Positions 12,997 through 24,415 of a DNA stretch of 64,000 bases are shown in pieces. The stretch covers positions 30,419,366 to 30,483,365 of the forward strand of contig NC_088777.1 in the NCBI RefSeq assembly GCF_954871325.1, written 5' to 3'. Source of the DNA: Gordionus sp. m RMFG-2023. Its lineage: Eukaryota > Nematomorpha > Gordioida > Chordodea > Parachordodidae. The notes under the pieces are model-generated. The model saw only the letters and a program-made list of their open reading frames with translations, searched no databases and was not told the origin of the DNA. How positions within the stretch are numbered: the stretch's first letter is position 1; each line of letters opens with the position of its first letter. A program made the translations under genes and the position numbers.

Positions 12997-13997
12997 TTAA
13001 AATATTATTTTTTGGTATGAAAAGGATGTTTTGTGCAGCTGGATAAATAAAAGAATTTGCTGGTCCTTTAGAGTGAAGAAATTTTTTACTTCATCTCTAA
13101 TTACATTCACTTCTTGTACAAATCCTAACCACCAATTGTTTTCATATGCACATGTTACATATCCTCTAATCGCATCGATTATCAGATCCTCAATCAAATA
13201 TATTCACGTGGATATATTGACATTCGTTGCAGTCACCAAAATAACAGGTGGGTAACGGGGGATTGCAAATCATTCTGCCTATAACATCTCTATAAGTTGT
13301 TAATGTATCCTCAACATTTTTAGTCAATGTTGCTAATTACAGCTTAAAATCATAAGTTTTATATTCTGATGTATGCTACAAACGCATACATGATGTGTTC
13401 CGCTAGCCCCTGCTAATATACAATTTTTTGGTCTTAAGCTAGCAAATTTCGAAAATCCAATTGTTAAGTTTGAATTACTCGCCTTAAAATGATTATATAA
13501 TTCTTTCAAATTATTAAGAACTAACCTTTTTTGAGCGTTCACTCGTTCCCCCTTTTCAATGATAGATATGCAATCTTTTTTTCTTGGTAATATCTACTAA
13601 CTTTATCAATGCAAAATTTTTTTTAAACAATATCAACTGTTTTTTTATTGAGATATTTTGCAGGCTTTCGATTTGGAGTTGAAAGACTCCCCTTTTCTTC
13701 TAAAATGATTTTGGAATTATATGCCATATGATATGTAGCGTTGAATGTCGTTTTTATTTTATTTGCGCTCCAATTAGGAGGCAGAATGGTCAGCAATTGA
13801 TATTTTTTATTTTTAGATAAATTGGGATATTGTAATTTCATGTTATTGAGTATATAATTATTATCTTTCGTATCCGAATCTGGATTGTTAATTATTATAT
13901 CTGTAATCGCTTTTGTTATTTTTGCTGCCTTTTTTTGAATAATTTTTTTCGGTTAGTTTTTTTTTCTTAATAGGAGATATTCCTATTTCATTTAAAG
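12997..13997 (-). pseudogene. Sola-like transposase remnant
   Basis: Read on the minus strand from about 13997, an N-terminal part includes LLTILPPNWSANKI (13623-13841). A second block (13333-13542) reads KRLVLNNLKELYNHF and then SLRPKNCILAGASGTHH with VCVCSIHQN. I recall this LRPK-C-LAG-SGTH-VCVC-HQN signature from large eukaryotic transposase-like proteins of Sola type. A final block (12997-13197) reads GYVTCAYENNWWLGFVQEV, the WW-G-V segment found near the C-terminus of the same proteins. Hundreds of residues that should separate the second and third blocks, including most of the catalytic core, are deleted, and the blocks are separated by stops. It is a dead, internally deleted gene. Confidence 0.65.
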
Positions 13998-14407
13998 TTA
14001 TTTTGATTTTATCTATTGATGTTGATGCTGTTATTTACATATTCACTATCAGAATTTATATTTTTATATTTTTTTGTGATAACCTTGGCATTTATCACAA
14101 ATATAATGTTCCGCCTCAATGTTTGGATATTGTGTCATCCTAGTCATGACTTTGCGCTGGTTCTTTTTATAATTAAAGTGTTTAGATTCTTTAAAAGGAT
14201 TTACGCATTATAATTAATATCAAAATATTTGCAAAATAAAAATTAATTAATATTAGGGCAGGTACATGAAAACTAGCTTTTATCTTTCAACAATTAATTA
14301 TTATATTTTCTTGTATGAGATATCGGAATCTTAACTATCTTTTTAGGTAATTTAATCATTTATTATAAAAACTATTTACAAGTTATCAATATAGCAATAA
14401 TAATAAG

Positions 14408-14730
14408 TAGTGATCTGCATCGAGCCTAATTTTTCAAGCCCGGCCCGGCCCGAAATTTTTTTAAAAAATCGCCGCCCCGGCCCAAACCCGAAATTTTTTT
14501 TTACCCGCCCCGGCCCGAATTTATTTAAATATAGGAATTAATTTTTATAATTACTCAAAATAAAAGACATATGTTATATGTCGTTAAAATCAAATATTTT
14601 TATTTTACATAAAAAATTCAATATAAAATTGATAAATTTATATATATTTAAAAAAGTTTCCAAGGTCCGACCCGGCCTGAATTTTAGGCACAAAGCCCGT
14701 CCAAGCCGGGCCTAACTTTGCAAATCTCTA
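14408..14730. mobile_element. hAT MITE with 8-bp TSD inside the Sola-like element
   Basis: This 323-bp element starts TAGTGATCTGCA and ends TGCAAATCTCTA, imperfectly inverted. It is flanked by the exact 8-bp duplication ATAATAAG (14400-14407, 14731-14738). Both subterminal ends are rich in GGCCCGGC-type strings, unusually G+C-rich for this window. It has no coding capacity. Confidence 0.88.
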
Positions 14731-15372
14731 ATAATAAGTAAGCCTATCAAACGATCTATATAATATATTTTCCTGATTGTAATGCTGGAAAATCTTATTA
14801 TTTATGTTTAAAAGTGAAAAAAATAATAATTATAAAAAAATACGTTATTTTATAAAGGAGCGTTATCTATTTTTGAAAAAAATATTTATTTTTTGATTTT
14901 TTAAATCGTAATAACTAAAAAACCCATGGCTGTCCCAAGTTTAAATTTTTTTTATGAATAGATATAAGGTTAGAGAATAAGAAAATATTAAATTCAAAAA
15001 AATTTGGAAAGCGAAACACCTGGAATTTTTATGTTTAAAATTTATAACGTAAATAAAAACCGCAACAATATTATTTCAAAAAAATCTTTAATATTTAATA
15101 AAAGGCCTTTAATAGAGTTACAAAATGACATATAACTTATATTTTTAAAATCATTATTTTTTACCTTATCTCAATTTCAAAAAATCGTATTTTTCGAAAA
15201 AAGGTCATTTTTGGCACTTTTGACCATTGATATCTCTGGAACTATGAGTACTAGGAAGCTAAAATTTTGGATTCGATGCTTTCAAATGATATTCTCTAAG
15301 CATACAAAATTTTATCGAAATTAAAAAGGTCGGGCCGAAAAGTTATCGATTTGGTATGGAAATTACCCATGC

Positions 15373-16484
15373 TGAATACCTTTAATTTGAAAGGCATAGA
15401 ATGTTGTTAAATGACATGAGTTGGGTCGATCGGGCCCTTTTTAAAATCGATCTAAATCGAGCCGTTTAACAATACTACATGGAAAACACTTAGCGCTAAT
15501 ATTGCCTATACTACCAGTCATTTCTATGTAAAATCTAAAATACTTTTTGAAGCTTGGCTAATTGTTTTGGTAATACTTTTAGAAAGGTATATTACATTTT
15601 CTACTTCATCATTTGAATATCGTCCTCATTAAAAGACGAGTCAGAGTCAGAATTCATATTAAATTTTTTACATATGCGTAGCCAGAGAGGGACAAAGGAA
15701 AATCCTCTCCCCCCCCCCTTCGGAAATTAGTCTATTCTAGTAAATATCATTTTAAGCTAATAAAAATTCCTTCCTACACATCACCATGCTCCTCTCTCTC
15801 CAAAATATATTTAATATATCATATATAAAAATTTTAGAAAAAAGTGAAAAACCATAATTATTTTTATAAAAATATAATTTGGCCATACTACAAAGGTGGA
15901 CCTACCAATAAAATTTATGGGGCAAACACCCTTATAATAATATTTCCCCCTACCAAATTCAGGTCTATGGCTATGATTTTGTATCTGTCTGATTCATTTA
16001 TCAATATTATTAACTATATAAAATAGGCCCGTATGCAGAATCAGATATTAATCAAAATTTTAAATTAATAAGTTTATTTTAAAATTAATTTATTATAATA
16101 TAACATTTAAAAATATAATTATTTGAAAATATTTACAACTATTAATTATCAATTTCGAATATCGACTACTGTTATCGGTTAAAATTGGATGAATCGGCAT
16201 GGATACAAACTAATACCATGTGTATCAGTGCATCTCTAATTTTAATACTAACTAGAGATGGGCATGGCTGTGAAAATCTCCGCGACTCAATAACAGGTAA
16301 AAAAAAATTTATAAAGGTATAATTTGATAATTCTAATAATTAAAATAACCTTTTAAAGTCTTTATATAGGTTCTAAAATATAACCCTTATTATGGTAGGA
16401 ATTTTTTCAGACACATGCAGAGGTCATTAAAGTTATTTCTTTTGAAATTTTCCCAGTGATAGCTTTGAAAAATAGGCCAGTCTG
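15373..16484. other. gene-free stretch with a solitary hAT terminus
   Basis: The string TATGCGTAGCCAGAGAGG near 15673, followed by a C run near 15705, resembles the GCGTAGCCAGG tips of the hATs at 23252 and 25265, but no partner end is seen. The rest is AT-rich with no coding signal. Confidence 0.45.
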
Positions 16485-17094
16485 GCTCATTTTATTGTTA
16501 ATCGGCTTAGCCGAGTCGGCTCGAACAGAGGTGACCTAAATTTTGGGTCGCGTTTTTTTCGACTCAGACTTGAAGCTTGGTTGTTTTTTTCGACTCAGAC
16601 TTGAGGTTTATTTTTTTAAGGCCAATGTGTAAAAATATATTTTGCAAACATGTTAAATTAAAATTTCAGTGAAGATGTACCATAGGAAAGTGACAATTGT
16701 CTTAATCGTCATTTTTGAACATTTTTCAATTTTTTTAGACAAATACAAATGGGTAGCAAACATGTTAAAATAAAATTTTATTGAAGATGTACCATAGGAA
16801 AGTGACAATTGTCATAATCGTCATTTTTGAATATTTTTAAGGCAAATGGGTAAAAATATATTTTGTAAACATGTTAAATTAAAATTTCATTGAAGATGTA
16901 CCTTAGGAAAGTGACAATTGTCATAATCGTCATTTTTAAACTTTTTTGAATTTTTTTTAGACAAATGAGTAAAAATATATTTTGTAAACATGTTAAATTT
17001 AGATTTCAGTGAAGATGTACCATAGGAAAGTGACAATTGTCATAATCGTCATTTTTGAACTTTTTTCAATTTTTTAAGGTAAATGGGTAAAAAT

Positions 17095-18296
17095 TAGTGA
17101 TGTTAAAAGTTACTTTTGAAACATAACTAGTTACAGTTATATTGGCAAAAACATAACTAGTTACAGTTACTAGTTACATTTTTACAAAAGTAACTAGCTA
17201 TTAGTTACAGTTATTTACAAAAGTAACTAGTTACTTACTTTATACATCCTTCATATGCGCATTATTTATTTATTGAATGCATTTATTTAATATAAAAAAA
17301 ATTAGGATAAACAAAGTATAATCAGTTATTTAAAATAATATACAATTTATTTATATAAAAAAATATCGCAAAATTGAATATTTACATCCAATATAAAAAT
17401 ATATATTTGCATTGAAAAAAAAACATTTATTTTTCATAAAAATTAGAATCTAATAAATGTTTATTTGCTTTTAACAAAGTTATTATCTAGGAGACGTGCT
17501 CGTTTATCTCCAAAAACCAGCTTACCTAGACTGAATAAGCGCTCTACGGGAGCACTTGATGTTAGAACAACATTATATTTAATAAAGAGTAATTTTAACT
17601 TTGGAAAATCGTTATATAAAGTAAAAGTGTTGTCATTAAATTTGATAAAGTTTTCTATAAGTTCATTATCCAGAATATTTTGGCGCTTTAGGTCAAAAAA
17701 TCCAACTACATCAAGTGATGTTGGTTTTGAACATGATTCATTCGTCTGGGATTCACTTTGAGGTATTAAGGTATTTATTAAATTTAAAATTTCCTCCTTT
17801 TTTGCTTTATTCTTGCCTAATCCAAGGCCAGTCAGTTTTAAATAAAGGGTGAAGAATTGCAGCAATGATGTTGTCATTATCATAAAGATTATTAAACCTA
17901 TAACATGTTATTATTAATTTATAAATAATTATTTGATTTTAGTTACCTTTTTTCAATACTAGCTAATATAGTATCCTTTAGAGGTTGACAATATTTTAAT
18001 CCCTGCACATCTGCCATACATATAAGTATTTGTGTTATTGTTGGGAACAATCAGACATTTTCACAAAATTTTAAATTATTAAATTTAATTTAAAAAATAA
18101 ATTTAATTTAAAATTAATTTATCACAACATATTAAAAATAAAATTAATTATTTGAATATATCTTTAAAAGTAACTAGTTACGTTACTTTTGGCAGTTATA
18201 TTTCAAAAATTTTAACTAGTTACAGTTACTAGTTACAATTTTAAAAATATAAGTAGTTACAGTTATTTTTTAGCCAAAATGTGTAACTAGTTACAA
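17095..18296 (-). mobile_element. hAT element nested in FB-2, 8-bp TSD
   Basis: This 1,202-bp element begins TAGTGATGTTAAAAGTTAC and ends AACTAGTTACAA. The exact duplication GTAAAAAT flanks it at 17087-17094 and 18297-18304. Its termini are poorly inverted, but both subterminal regions consist of many copies of the palindrome AACTAGTTAC/GTAACTAGTT. It carries a minus-strand transposase remnant, and its insertion splits one unit of the FB-2 left array, so it is younger than FB-2. Confidence 0.88.
17461..17883 (-). pseudogene. hAT transposase C-terminal fragment
   Basis: The 140-codon frame ends with the hATC dimerisation block: FPKLKLLFIKYNVVLTSSAP, then VERLFSLG and a final K-R-L-D-N-NF segment. 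In hAT proteins this block pairs two subunits and supplies the last catalytic Glu (VERLFS). Everything N-terminal (zinc finger, first two catalytic Asp) is missing from the 1.2-kb element. The fragment could at most encode a dimerisation module. It closely resembles the C-terminal fragment at 53246-53488. Confidence 0.85.
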
Positions 18297-18869
18297 GTAA
18301 AAATATATATTTTGTAAATATGTTAAATTAAAATTTCAGTGAAGATGTACCATAGGAAAGTGACAATTCCCATAATCGTCATTTTCAAACTTTTTTGAAT
18401 TTTTTTAAGGCAAATGGGTAAAAATATACTTTGTAAACATGTTAAATTAAAATTTCATTGAAGATGTACCTTATGAAAGTGACAATTGTCATAATCGTCA
18501 TTTTTGAACTTTTTTAAATTTTTTTTTAGACAAATGGGTTAAAGTTATTTTGTAAACATGTTAAATTTAAATTTCAGTGAAGATGTACCATAGGAAAGTG
18601 ACAATTATCATAATCGTCATATTTTAATTTTTCGAATTTTTTTTAGACAAATGGGCAAAAATATATTTTGCAAACATGTTAAATTAAAATATCGTTGAAG
18701 ATGTACCATGGGTAAGTGACAATTGTCATAATCGTCATTTTTGAACTTTTTTCAATTTAATTGAAGCAGATAGATAAAAATATATACTGTAAACATCTTA
18801 AATCAATTTTTCAGTGATGAAAAACCTTGAAAAAATTAAAATAGCCATGTTGAAAGATTATTTTTAGAA

Positions 18870-20380
18870 ACCGTCAGGTCAATAATTTAGACAGAAAAAT
18901 AATGACTAATCCTCAGATTACGATAAGTGATGTCTAGACCCTTATACCATCTATGAGAAAAATGGCTCTCGTAATATTCTTTTCAATAAAATAGTGAATT
19001 AACCGCTTTAAAAATCTGCTCAAATCGCGCCATTTAACACAACTATAGGGAATTAACGCCTGAAAATAAGCATAGAGCTCTATTTTAACAACATTCGTTC
19101 AAAGTTAATCCCAGTATAAATTTTAATGTGTAATTTTTCTTAAGTGTTCAAAAACTATTTTAGTACAAATTTTAAGTCAAATATTATTAAATCACTCATG
19201 TTCTCCAGTATTCATAAAAAACAACAGCCTGAAACAAGAACACTATGCTCAAAACATCTAAAATCTTTGATACATTTATAGTTTAAATATTTTTATTTAA
19301 ATTATATATGATATTTATTAACATACATCCCTGTTACAATGATATGTAATTCCTTCCTGATATCGCCATAAGGTATTTCATAGTGAGATGTGCAGGTAGG
19401 TTTTATCATAACTAATAGCTTCAACGAGGAAATATTTTTATTATAACATTAATGTTTAGTCCTATACTTAATCTTTAAAATAAAATATGAATCAAACATA
19501 GATGAGTTTATGTGATAGTTAATTTTATGACCCAGTCTCTGACCATAAGATTTTTAATAATTATATTTTAAATAAAAAATACGTTAAATATAATTTTATC
19601 ATCTATTTTAAAAATTAATATGTGGATGTTTGTCACCCAAGTTTCAAGCTAAATGTCCATATATTAATGAGAGTGAATCTAAGGACATTTTAGTAGGCTA
19701 ATGATAAAGCTAAATAATAGAATACCTCACCAGGATACCTTAGCTATCTAGTATAGAAGATTCTTTTAGAAAAAAATATACTACTGAAAATACTCTAGCC
19801 GCTATATTATAAATCTAAAAAAAATTTAAATTAATATTTTTAATGATTTTTCTATAAAAATTTTAATATATAAATTAAATAAGAAAATTTATTTATTCGG
19901 AAATTCGGATTATACTTTCTCATCGCTAAAGTTGGGGATGACACTATATTATTATTAAGATACAATAAAAAAATATATATATTTAATATTTTAATCATAT
20001 TTATTTTATTTGTGGAAATAGAGATATTTAAAAAAAATTTCAAGTATTGTAAAAAGTGGTTAATAAGACGCTACTTTATTGAAAAAATAGCGGACACTCT
20101 TATAAAAACAGGCTTTGAAATATTAATTATAATTAAAATCAGTTTTCCAAAAATAAATAAGTATTTATATGAGATAGTTTGCCCCATGAATCTTTTTCTA
20201 GGGTTCTTCTACACTAAGATATTAATATAACATGTTTTACAAAAAAGATTTTTACTATTTGATTAAATAGAGTTTAAAAATAATTATGACTTTTATCACT
20301 TTTCTATGGCTTTTGTTGAAATTTTAATCAACTAGTTTATAATTTATATTTTAACCATTTTCTTCAAAATATTCCAAATA
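18870..20380. other. FB-2 spacer, no recognised gene
   Basis: This 1.5-kb non-repetitive sequence lies between the FB-2 arms. Two short open frames (19852-20043 minus, 20012-20230 plus) overlap in antisense and show no motif. It may be cargo or the remains of an internal region. Confidence 0.45.
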
Positions 20381-21076
20381 AATTATCAACATGGCTATTT
20401 TAATTTTTTCAAGGTTTTTCATCATGAAAAATTGATTTAACATGTTTACAGTCTATATTTATATCTATCTGCTTCAATTAAATTGAAAAAAGTTCAAAAA
20501 TGACGATTATGACAATTGTCACTTTCCTATGGTACATCTTCACTGAATTTTTAATTTAACATGTTTACAAAATATATTTTTACCCATTTGCCTAAAAAAA
20601 TTGAAAAAAGTTCAAAAATGATGTATGACAATTGTCACTTTCCTATGGTACATCTTCACTGAAATTTAAAATGTTTACAAAATATATTTTTACCCATTTG
20701 CTTTAAAAAAGTTCAAAAATGACGATTATGACAATGTCACTTTCCTATGGTGCATCTTCACTGAAATTTAACATGTTTATAAAATATATTTTTACCCATT
20801 TGCCTTAAAAAAATTGAAAAAAGTTCAAAAATGACGATAATGACAATTGTAGTCGAAAAAAACGATCAAACTTCAAGTCTGAGTCGAAAAAAACGACCTA
20901 TATTTTGGGTCGAGGTCGTTTTTCGGCTTGGACTAGGGTCGAGGTCGAAAAAACGACTTGAACTTTGGGTCGGGGTCGCGACTCGCGGCGTTTTAACAAC
21001 ACTAGCTCGTTTATTATTTTAGACTGGGCCTAAAAAAATTTACAGACCACCAGGCTGTATTTTAATGTATAATTAT

Positions 21077-22884
21077 CAGAGTTGTTAAAGTATCTAGATA
21101 TAAAAATGTTGTATCTGTATCTGTTTTTATATACTTTTAAAATACATTTTGATATACTTTTATTTAACGTTTTTTATATTATAAATAAAAATACTTGAAT
21201 GTGAGAATGTAATTTAAATATATATATTAAAAAATATTAAGACTACTATAATAAAAAATTATATATATATAAATTCATTAAATATTATGTAAGAGTTTAT
21301 CAATAAACTTGATATTACAATCCATCTCAAGGAATCTGTCATTTTTATTTTCAATGGAATTGGTTAATTTTATTTTATTATACTAATTTTAATTTATTTT
21401 AGATTAGTGTTAATAGTATTGAAGAGGAAGAAGTAATAATCAATGAAGCATCAAGTTCAGTGTTTTCCATTGCCAATTTATAGAGCATACTTTAAAATAA
21501 CATCTCAAAATAAAGAAAACAAATCTCTGATAGTAAAATGTTTGCCATGTCTACCAAAAAATACGATAGGCTCATTGTCCATTGATATTTTTTGCCAAGA
21601 GATCTCAGACTTTAACCCAAACCACAGATGATTTAATAACTGCTTTTATTATATCTGGAATTCAACCATTTTCTTATTGAAAATTTTTCATTTATAAAAA
21701 TGATCAAAACATTAGCTCCACAAAAAAATATAATTTGCCAACAGACAATGGTTGGTAGAATTTCACAAAGATGGGAAATTGAAAAGAAAGAAATCATAAA
21801 AAGTGTAATAGAACCATTGCTAATATGCACAATAGCAGATTGTTGGAGTGCCTATCGCAGGTATAGCTAACATTTAAATCTGTATAAAAATTAATTAAGA
21901 ACAAATTATTTGAGCAGTTTTAAGAAATGTTAATTTTTAGTTCATCTTCATACATAGGAGTCACTACACACTATATAGATCCAACAAGTTTGGAAAGAAA
22001 AAATGTAGCATTGGCTTTTAAAGAATGACTGGTAGTCATACATATGCTAAATAGCAAAGAATTTACAAGATATTCTTATGCAAAAATTTTCTCAAAGTAG
22101 GTTTATTTTATTATAAACATAATATATGATTACTTATTTATTATAATTTTCAAGCCAATTGAAAATACTAGTGAATTCATAGATGATCTGGAAAATGAAG
22201 AAGCAGTTGTACCAATATCAATATAATGTCTTGATACTACTGCTCAGGATTTTGAAATATCAGAATAATATAGTTTACCTAATCATCAATGTTGTGCCAG
22301 TCACACATTAAATCTTGTTGCCACTATGGATGCCAATAGAACCATGCAGTGTAAACCATATCAGAGGGTAAAATTATAATTTTAATTAAAATATTTAATA
22401 TTTTATTCATTAAATATATTGCACAACTTTAGTTAAAGAATATCCTGATATAAAATTGTTATTCATAAAATATAACACCACATTCCCTTCAAGCACCTTG
22501 GTAGAAAGACTTTTTTGTGTAGCTAAAAATGTCTTTACAGATAAACGAGGATGCCTTAATGACCAAAATTTTGAAAATATTTTATTACTGAAATCTAATA
22601 ATTATTTATAATCATTTAATCATATATTTTCATATATTACATTAATATATAAAAATCTAAAATATTTTATTTATATTTTGATAAATGTGGAGTCAATAAA
22701 ATTTTTAGCTCAGATCATGAATTTTCACAATAGAATCCTAATTTAGGTTTATGCAAACCTTAGATAAGAGTATAATAAACATTGTATCTGTATCAGGATA
22801 CATTTTAAAAATTGTATATGTACCAAGATAACTTTTTAGACAATGTATCTGTATCCATTTAAAAAGTATCTTTTAACAACTCTT
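21077..22884 (+). mobile_element. hAT element with GTATC subterminal repeats
   Basis: The left tip AGAGTTGTTAAAGTATC and right tip GTATCTTTTAACAACTCT are inverted. Both subterminal regions contain repeated TGTATCTGTATC-type strings (21095-21130, 22775-22870). The flanks TAATTATC and TAATATTT only partly agree, so a target duplication is not clear. The element carries an intron-containing, decayed transposase. Confidence 0.75.
21443..22611 (+). pseudogene. hAT transposase, broken, introns present
   Basis: Collinear blocks are seen. The first (21443-21631) has YRAYFKITSQNKENKS and a C-x2-C, possibly a decayed BED-type finger. Next is a block near 21700-21860 containing MVGRISQRWEIEKKEI and ADCWSAYRR; it ends at a GTATAG-type donor and resumes near 21953 with FIGVTTHYIDPTSLERKN. 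A later block has NHQCCASHTLNLVAT, the usual C-x-AH-x-LNL motif of hAT catalytic domains. The hATC block LLFIKYNTTFPSSTLVERLF ends at a TAA at 22609-22611. Stops and missing pieces separate the blocks, so it is dead. Partially spliced structure is inferred from the frames. Confidence 0.75.
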
Positions 22885-23251
22885 AATATTTTGTATATCA
22901 CTTTTTAATACAAAAATCAGAAAAATGGGTTGAGTTTTAAATGCTTTTAAGTTCCGATTTTCATTGGGTTCAGAAAAATGCCCTTAAGCCAGGTTTGGCT
23001 CAGAACTCTAAAAATTTAAATATTTTAATTAAAATTATAATTAGTATATAATAAAATAAACTATTAAAAATAATTAAATACACTTATTTTTTAAATAGTT
23101 AGCTCATTGGATATTAAAATATCCAATTACAAATACTCACCTTAAAAATGTTAATTTATTTAAAAGATAGTATTTTTGTTGGTATTATATTTTCTTTTTA
23201 ATAATACAAATTTTTTTCCCAGCAGTTATTTCTGGCATTCATTCTCATACT

Positions 23252-24407
23252 CACTGGCATAGACAAGAGGAGGAGGGGGTTTGGGGCCCCTCCTCCCCAC
23301 ATTTTTTTATTGCGAAAATTTTATTTATATTTTTTAAGAAGCGTAAAAATATTAATAAATGGTAAAAATATACAAAATCAAGCACCAGAATTACAAGCTT
23401 TTAGAATAAGAATAGATGAAATAGAAAATGATGACAGTATTTTATTTTGAAATGGCAGATTAATCATTCCATACTCACTTCAAAAAAGAGTTTTACATAT
23501 ATTGCATATGGGACATCCAGGTATTACATCAATGAAATCCATTATGAGACATTATATATGGTGGGTCAAAAAACTAGTAAACAGCTGTAGGATGTCAAAA
23601 ACAATGCAGAGATATACCAAGTGTTGCCGTATACCATGGAAATCCGCCATCACAACCCTTGAAAAAAGAAAGAAGAAAAAATCGGCTCACTTGAAAAAAG
23701 TTTTACATATATTGCATACGGGACATCGTATTACATCAATGAAATCCATTACGAGACATTATATATGGTGGGAAGAATTAGATAAAGATGTCGAAAAACT
23801 TAAGTGTTCTTCACTTAAAAAAACGAATAAAATTTTTCATCAGCCCACTTATATTGACTGGCATGAAACCCCACTCAATGCAGACCTCTAATTTATACTA
23901 AAGTATTTTAATAATAAATAAAATCTATAATGAAATTCTCTGCAAAATTGTTATATGCAAAAATTTAATTAATAATTATTTTTAACATAGAATAAGATAT
24001 ATTGAGTGATCACAAAAAATGAGAAGTTTGGGGGGGAGGGGAGGGCAATTTTTTTCTACACAGAATGGATTAAACCAATTTAGAATTGAACACTAAATGT
24101 TGATAAAATTTTAAAATGCTTTCAGTCACCTATTAATCACAAATTTGGCCAAAATTTTGTTATTAATATTTTTTCATTAATGCTGGCTACAGATACTAAT
24201 AAGGCACAAAATATTGGTAAATTTTAGAATTAATATTCCCAATGTTCAGCCAATTTTAACAAAGATGATATAAAAATAACTACCAAAAAATTAATTTTAT
24301 TTTTTGATGACTCAGCCAATGGCCTGGAAGAAAAGAAGTTTGGGGGCAAAGCTCTCAAAAAAATTTTAACCCCCTCTCCCTATGGATAAATCCTGGCTAC
24401 GCCATTG
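23252..24407. mobile_element. hAT MITE carrying a Ty3/gypsy scrap
   Basis: The left tip CACTGGCATAG and right tip CTACGCCATTG are inverted with few mismatches. They are flanked by CTCATACT (23244-23251) and CTCGTACT (24408-24415), an 8-bp duplication with one mismatch. Both ends carry G-rich or C-rich runs (GGAGGAGGGGG, CCCCCTCTCCC), typical of the GGCGTAGCCAGG hAT group. It has no transposase; its middle holds the fossil integrase piece at 23380-23891. Confidence 0.78.
23380..23891 (+). mobile_element. Ty3/gypsy pol fossil (integrase zinc-binding region)
   Basis: A broken fragment of a Ty3/gypsy retrotransposon. The translated segment LHMGHPGITSMK with RHYIWW matches the H2C2 zinc-binding domain that opens the integrase, and the preceding residues fit the linker after RNase H. 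Part of the segment is present twice in tandem. No LTR or other pol domain is seen nearby. It is contained within the hAT MITE at 23252-24407 and is clearly old and non-functional. Confidence 0.75.
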
Positions 24408-24415
24408 CTCGTACT

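Larger units (their letters stand above)
12165..15368 (-). mobile_element. Sola-like DNA transposon with ~600-bp TIRs
   Basis: The element begins GGGTAATTCCATACC and ends with its inverted form. The terminal inverted repeats run ~600 bp (12165-12765 and 14782-15368) with very high identity. The exact 4-bp duplication ATGC flanks it at 12161-12164 and 15369-15372. A 4-bp duplication, long TIRs and the internal protein motifs fit the Sola superfamily as I recall it; this is inference. The internal gene is on the minus strand and broken. A 323-bp hAT MITE sits inside at 14408-14730. Confidence 0.8.
12006..15477. mobile_element. candidate hAT MITE split by the Sola-like element
   Basis: Left tip TAGTGTTTTTAAATGGC at 12006 and right tip GCCGTTTAACAATACTA ending at 15477 are imperfectly inverted, and both carry GGCCCGATTTTTAAAA-like subterminal sequence. 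Without the nested Sola-like element the original unit would be only ~270 bp. No target duplication is visible (ATCCTAAT against CATGGAAA), so the pairing of these ends is a suggestion. Confidence 0.4.
16493..21004. mobile_element. FB-2: hAT-like foldback element
   Basis: The tips are TATTGTTAATCGGC at 16493 and GCGTTTTAACAACACTA ending 21004. The flanks are GCTCATTT (16485-16492) and GCTCGTTT (21005-21012), an 8-bp duplication with one mismatch. Next come short CGACTC/GTCGAAAAAACGAC repeats (16545-16610 and 20850-20990). These are followed by arrays of a ~118-bp unit carrying TGACAATTGTCATAATCGTC: ~8-9 units on the left (16640-17094 plus 18297-18800) and ~4 shorter units on the right (20450-20860). 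Arms stay inverted up to about 18860/20390, enclosing a 1.5-kb spacer. A separate hAT has jumped into the left array. No transposase of its own is seen. Confidence 0.8.

Noticed and set aside
13031-13255. A 74-codon plus-strand frame.
   Set aside because: It is antisense to the WW-G-V block of the Sola-like gene.
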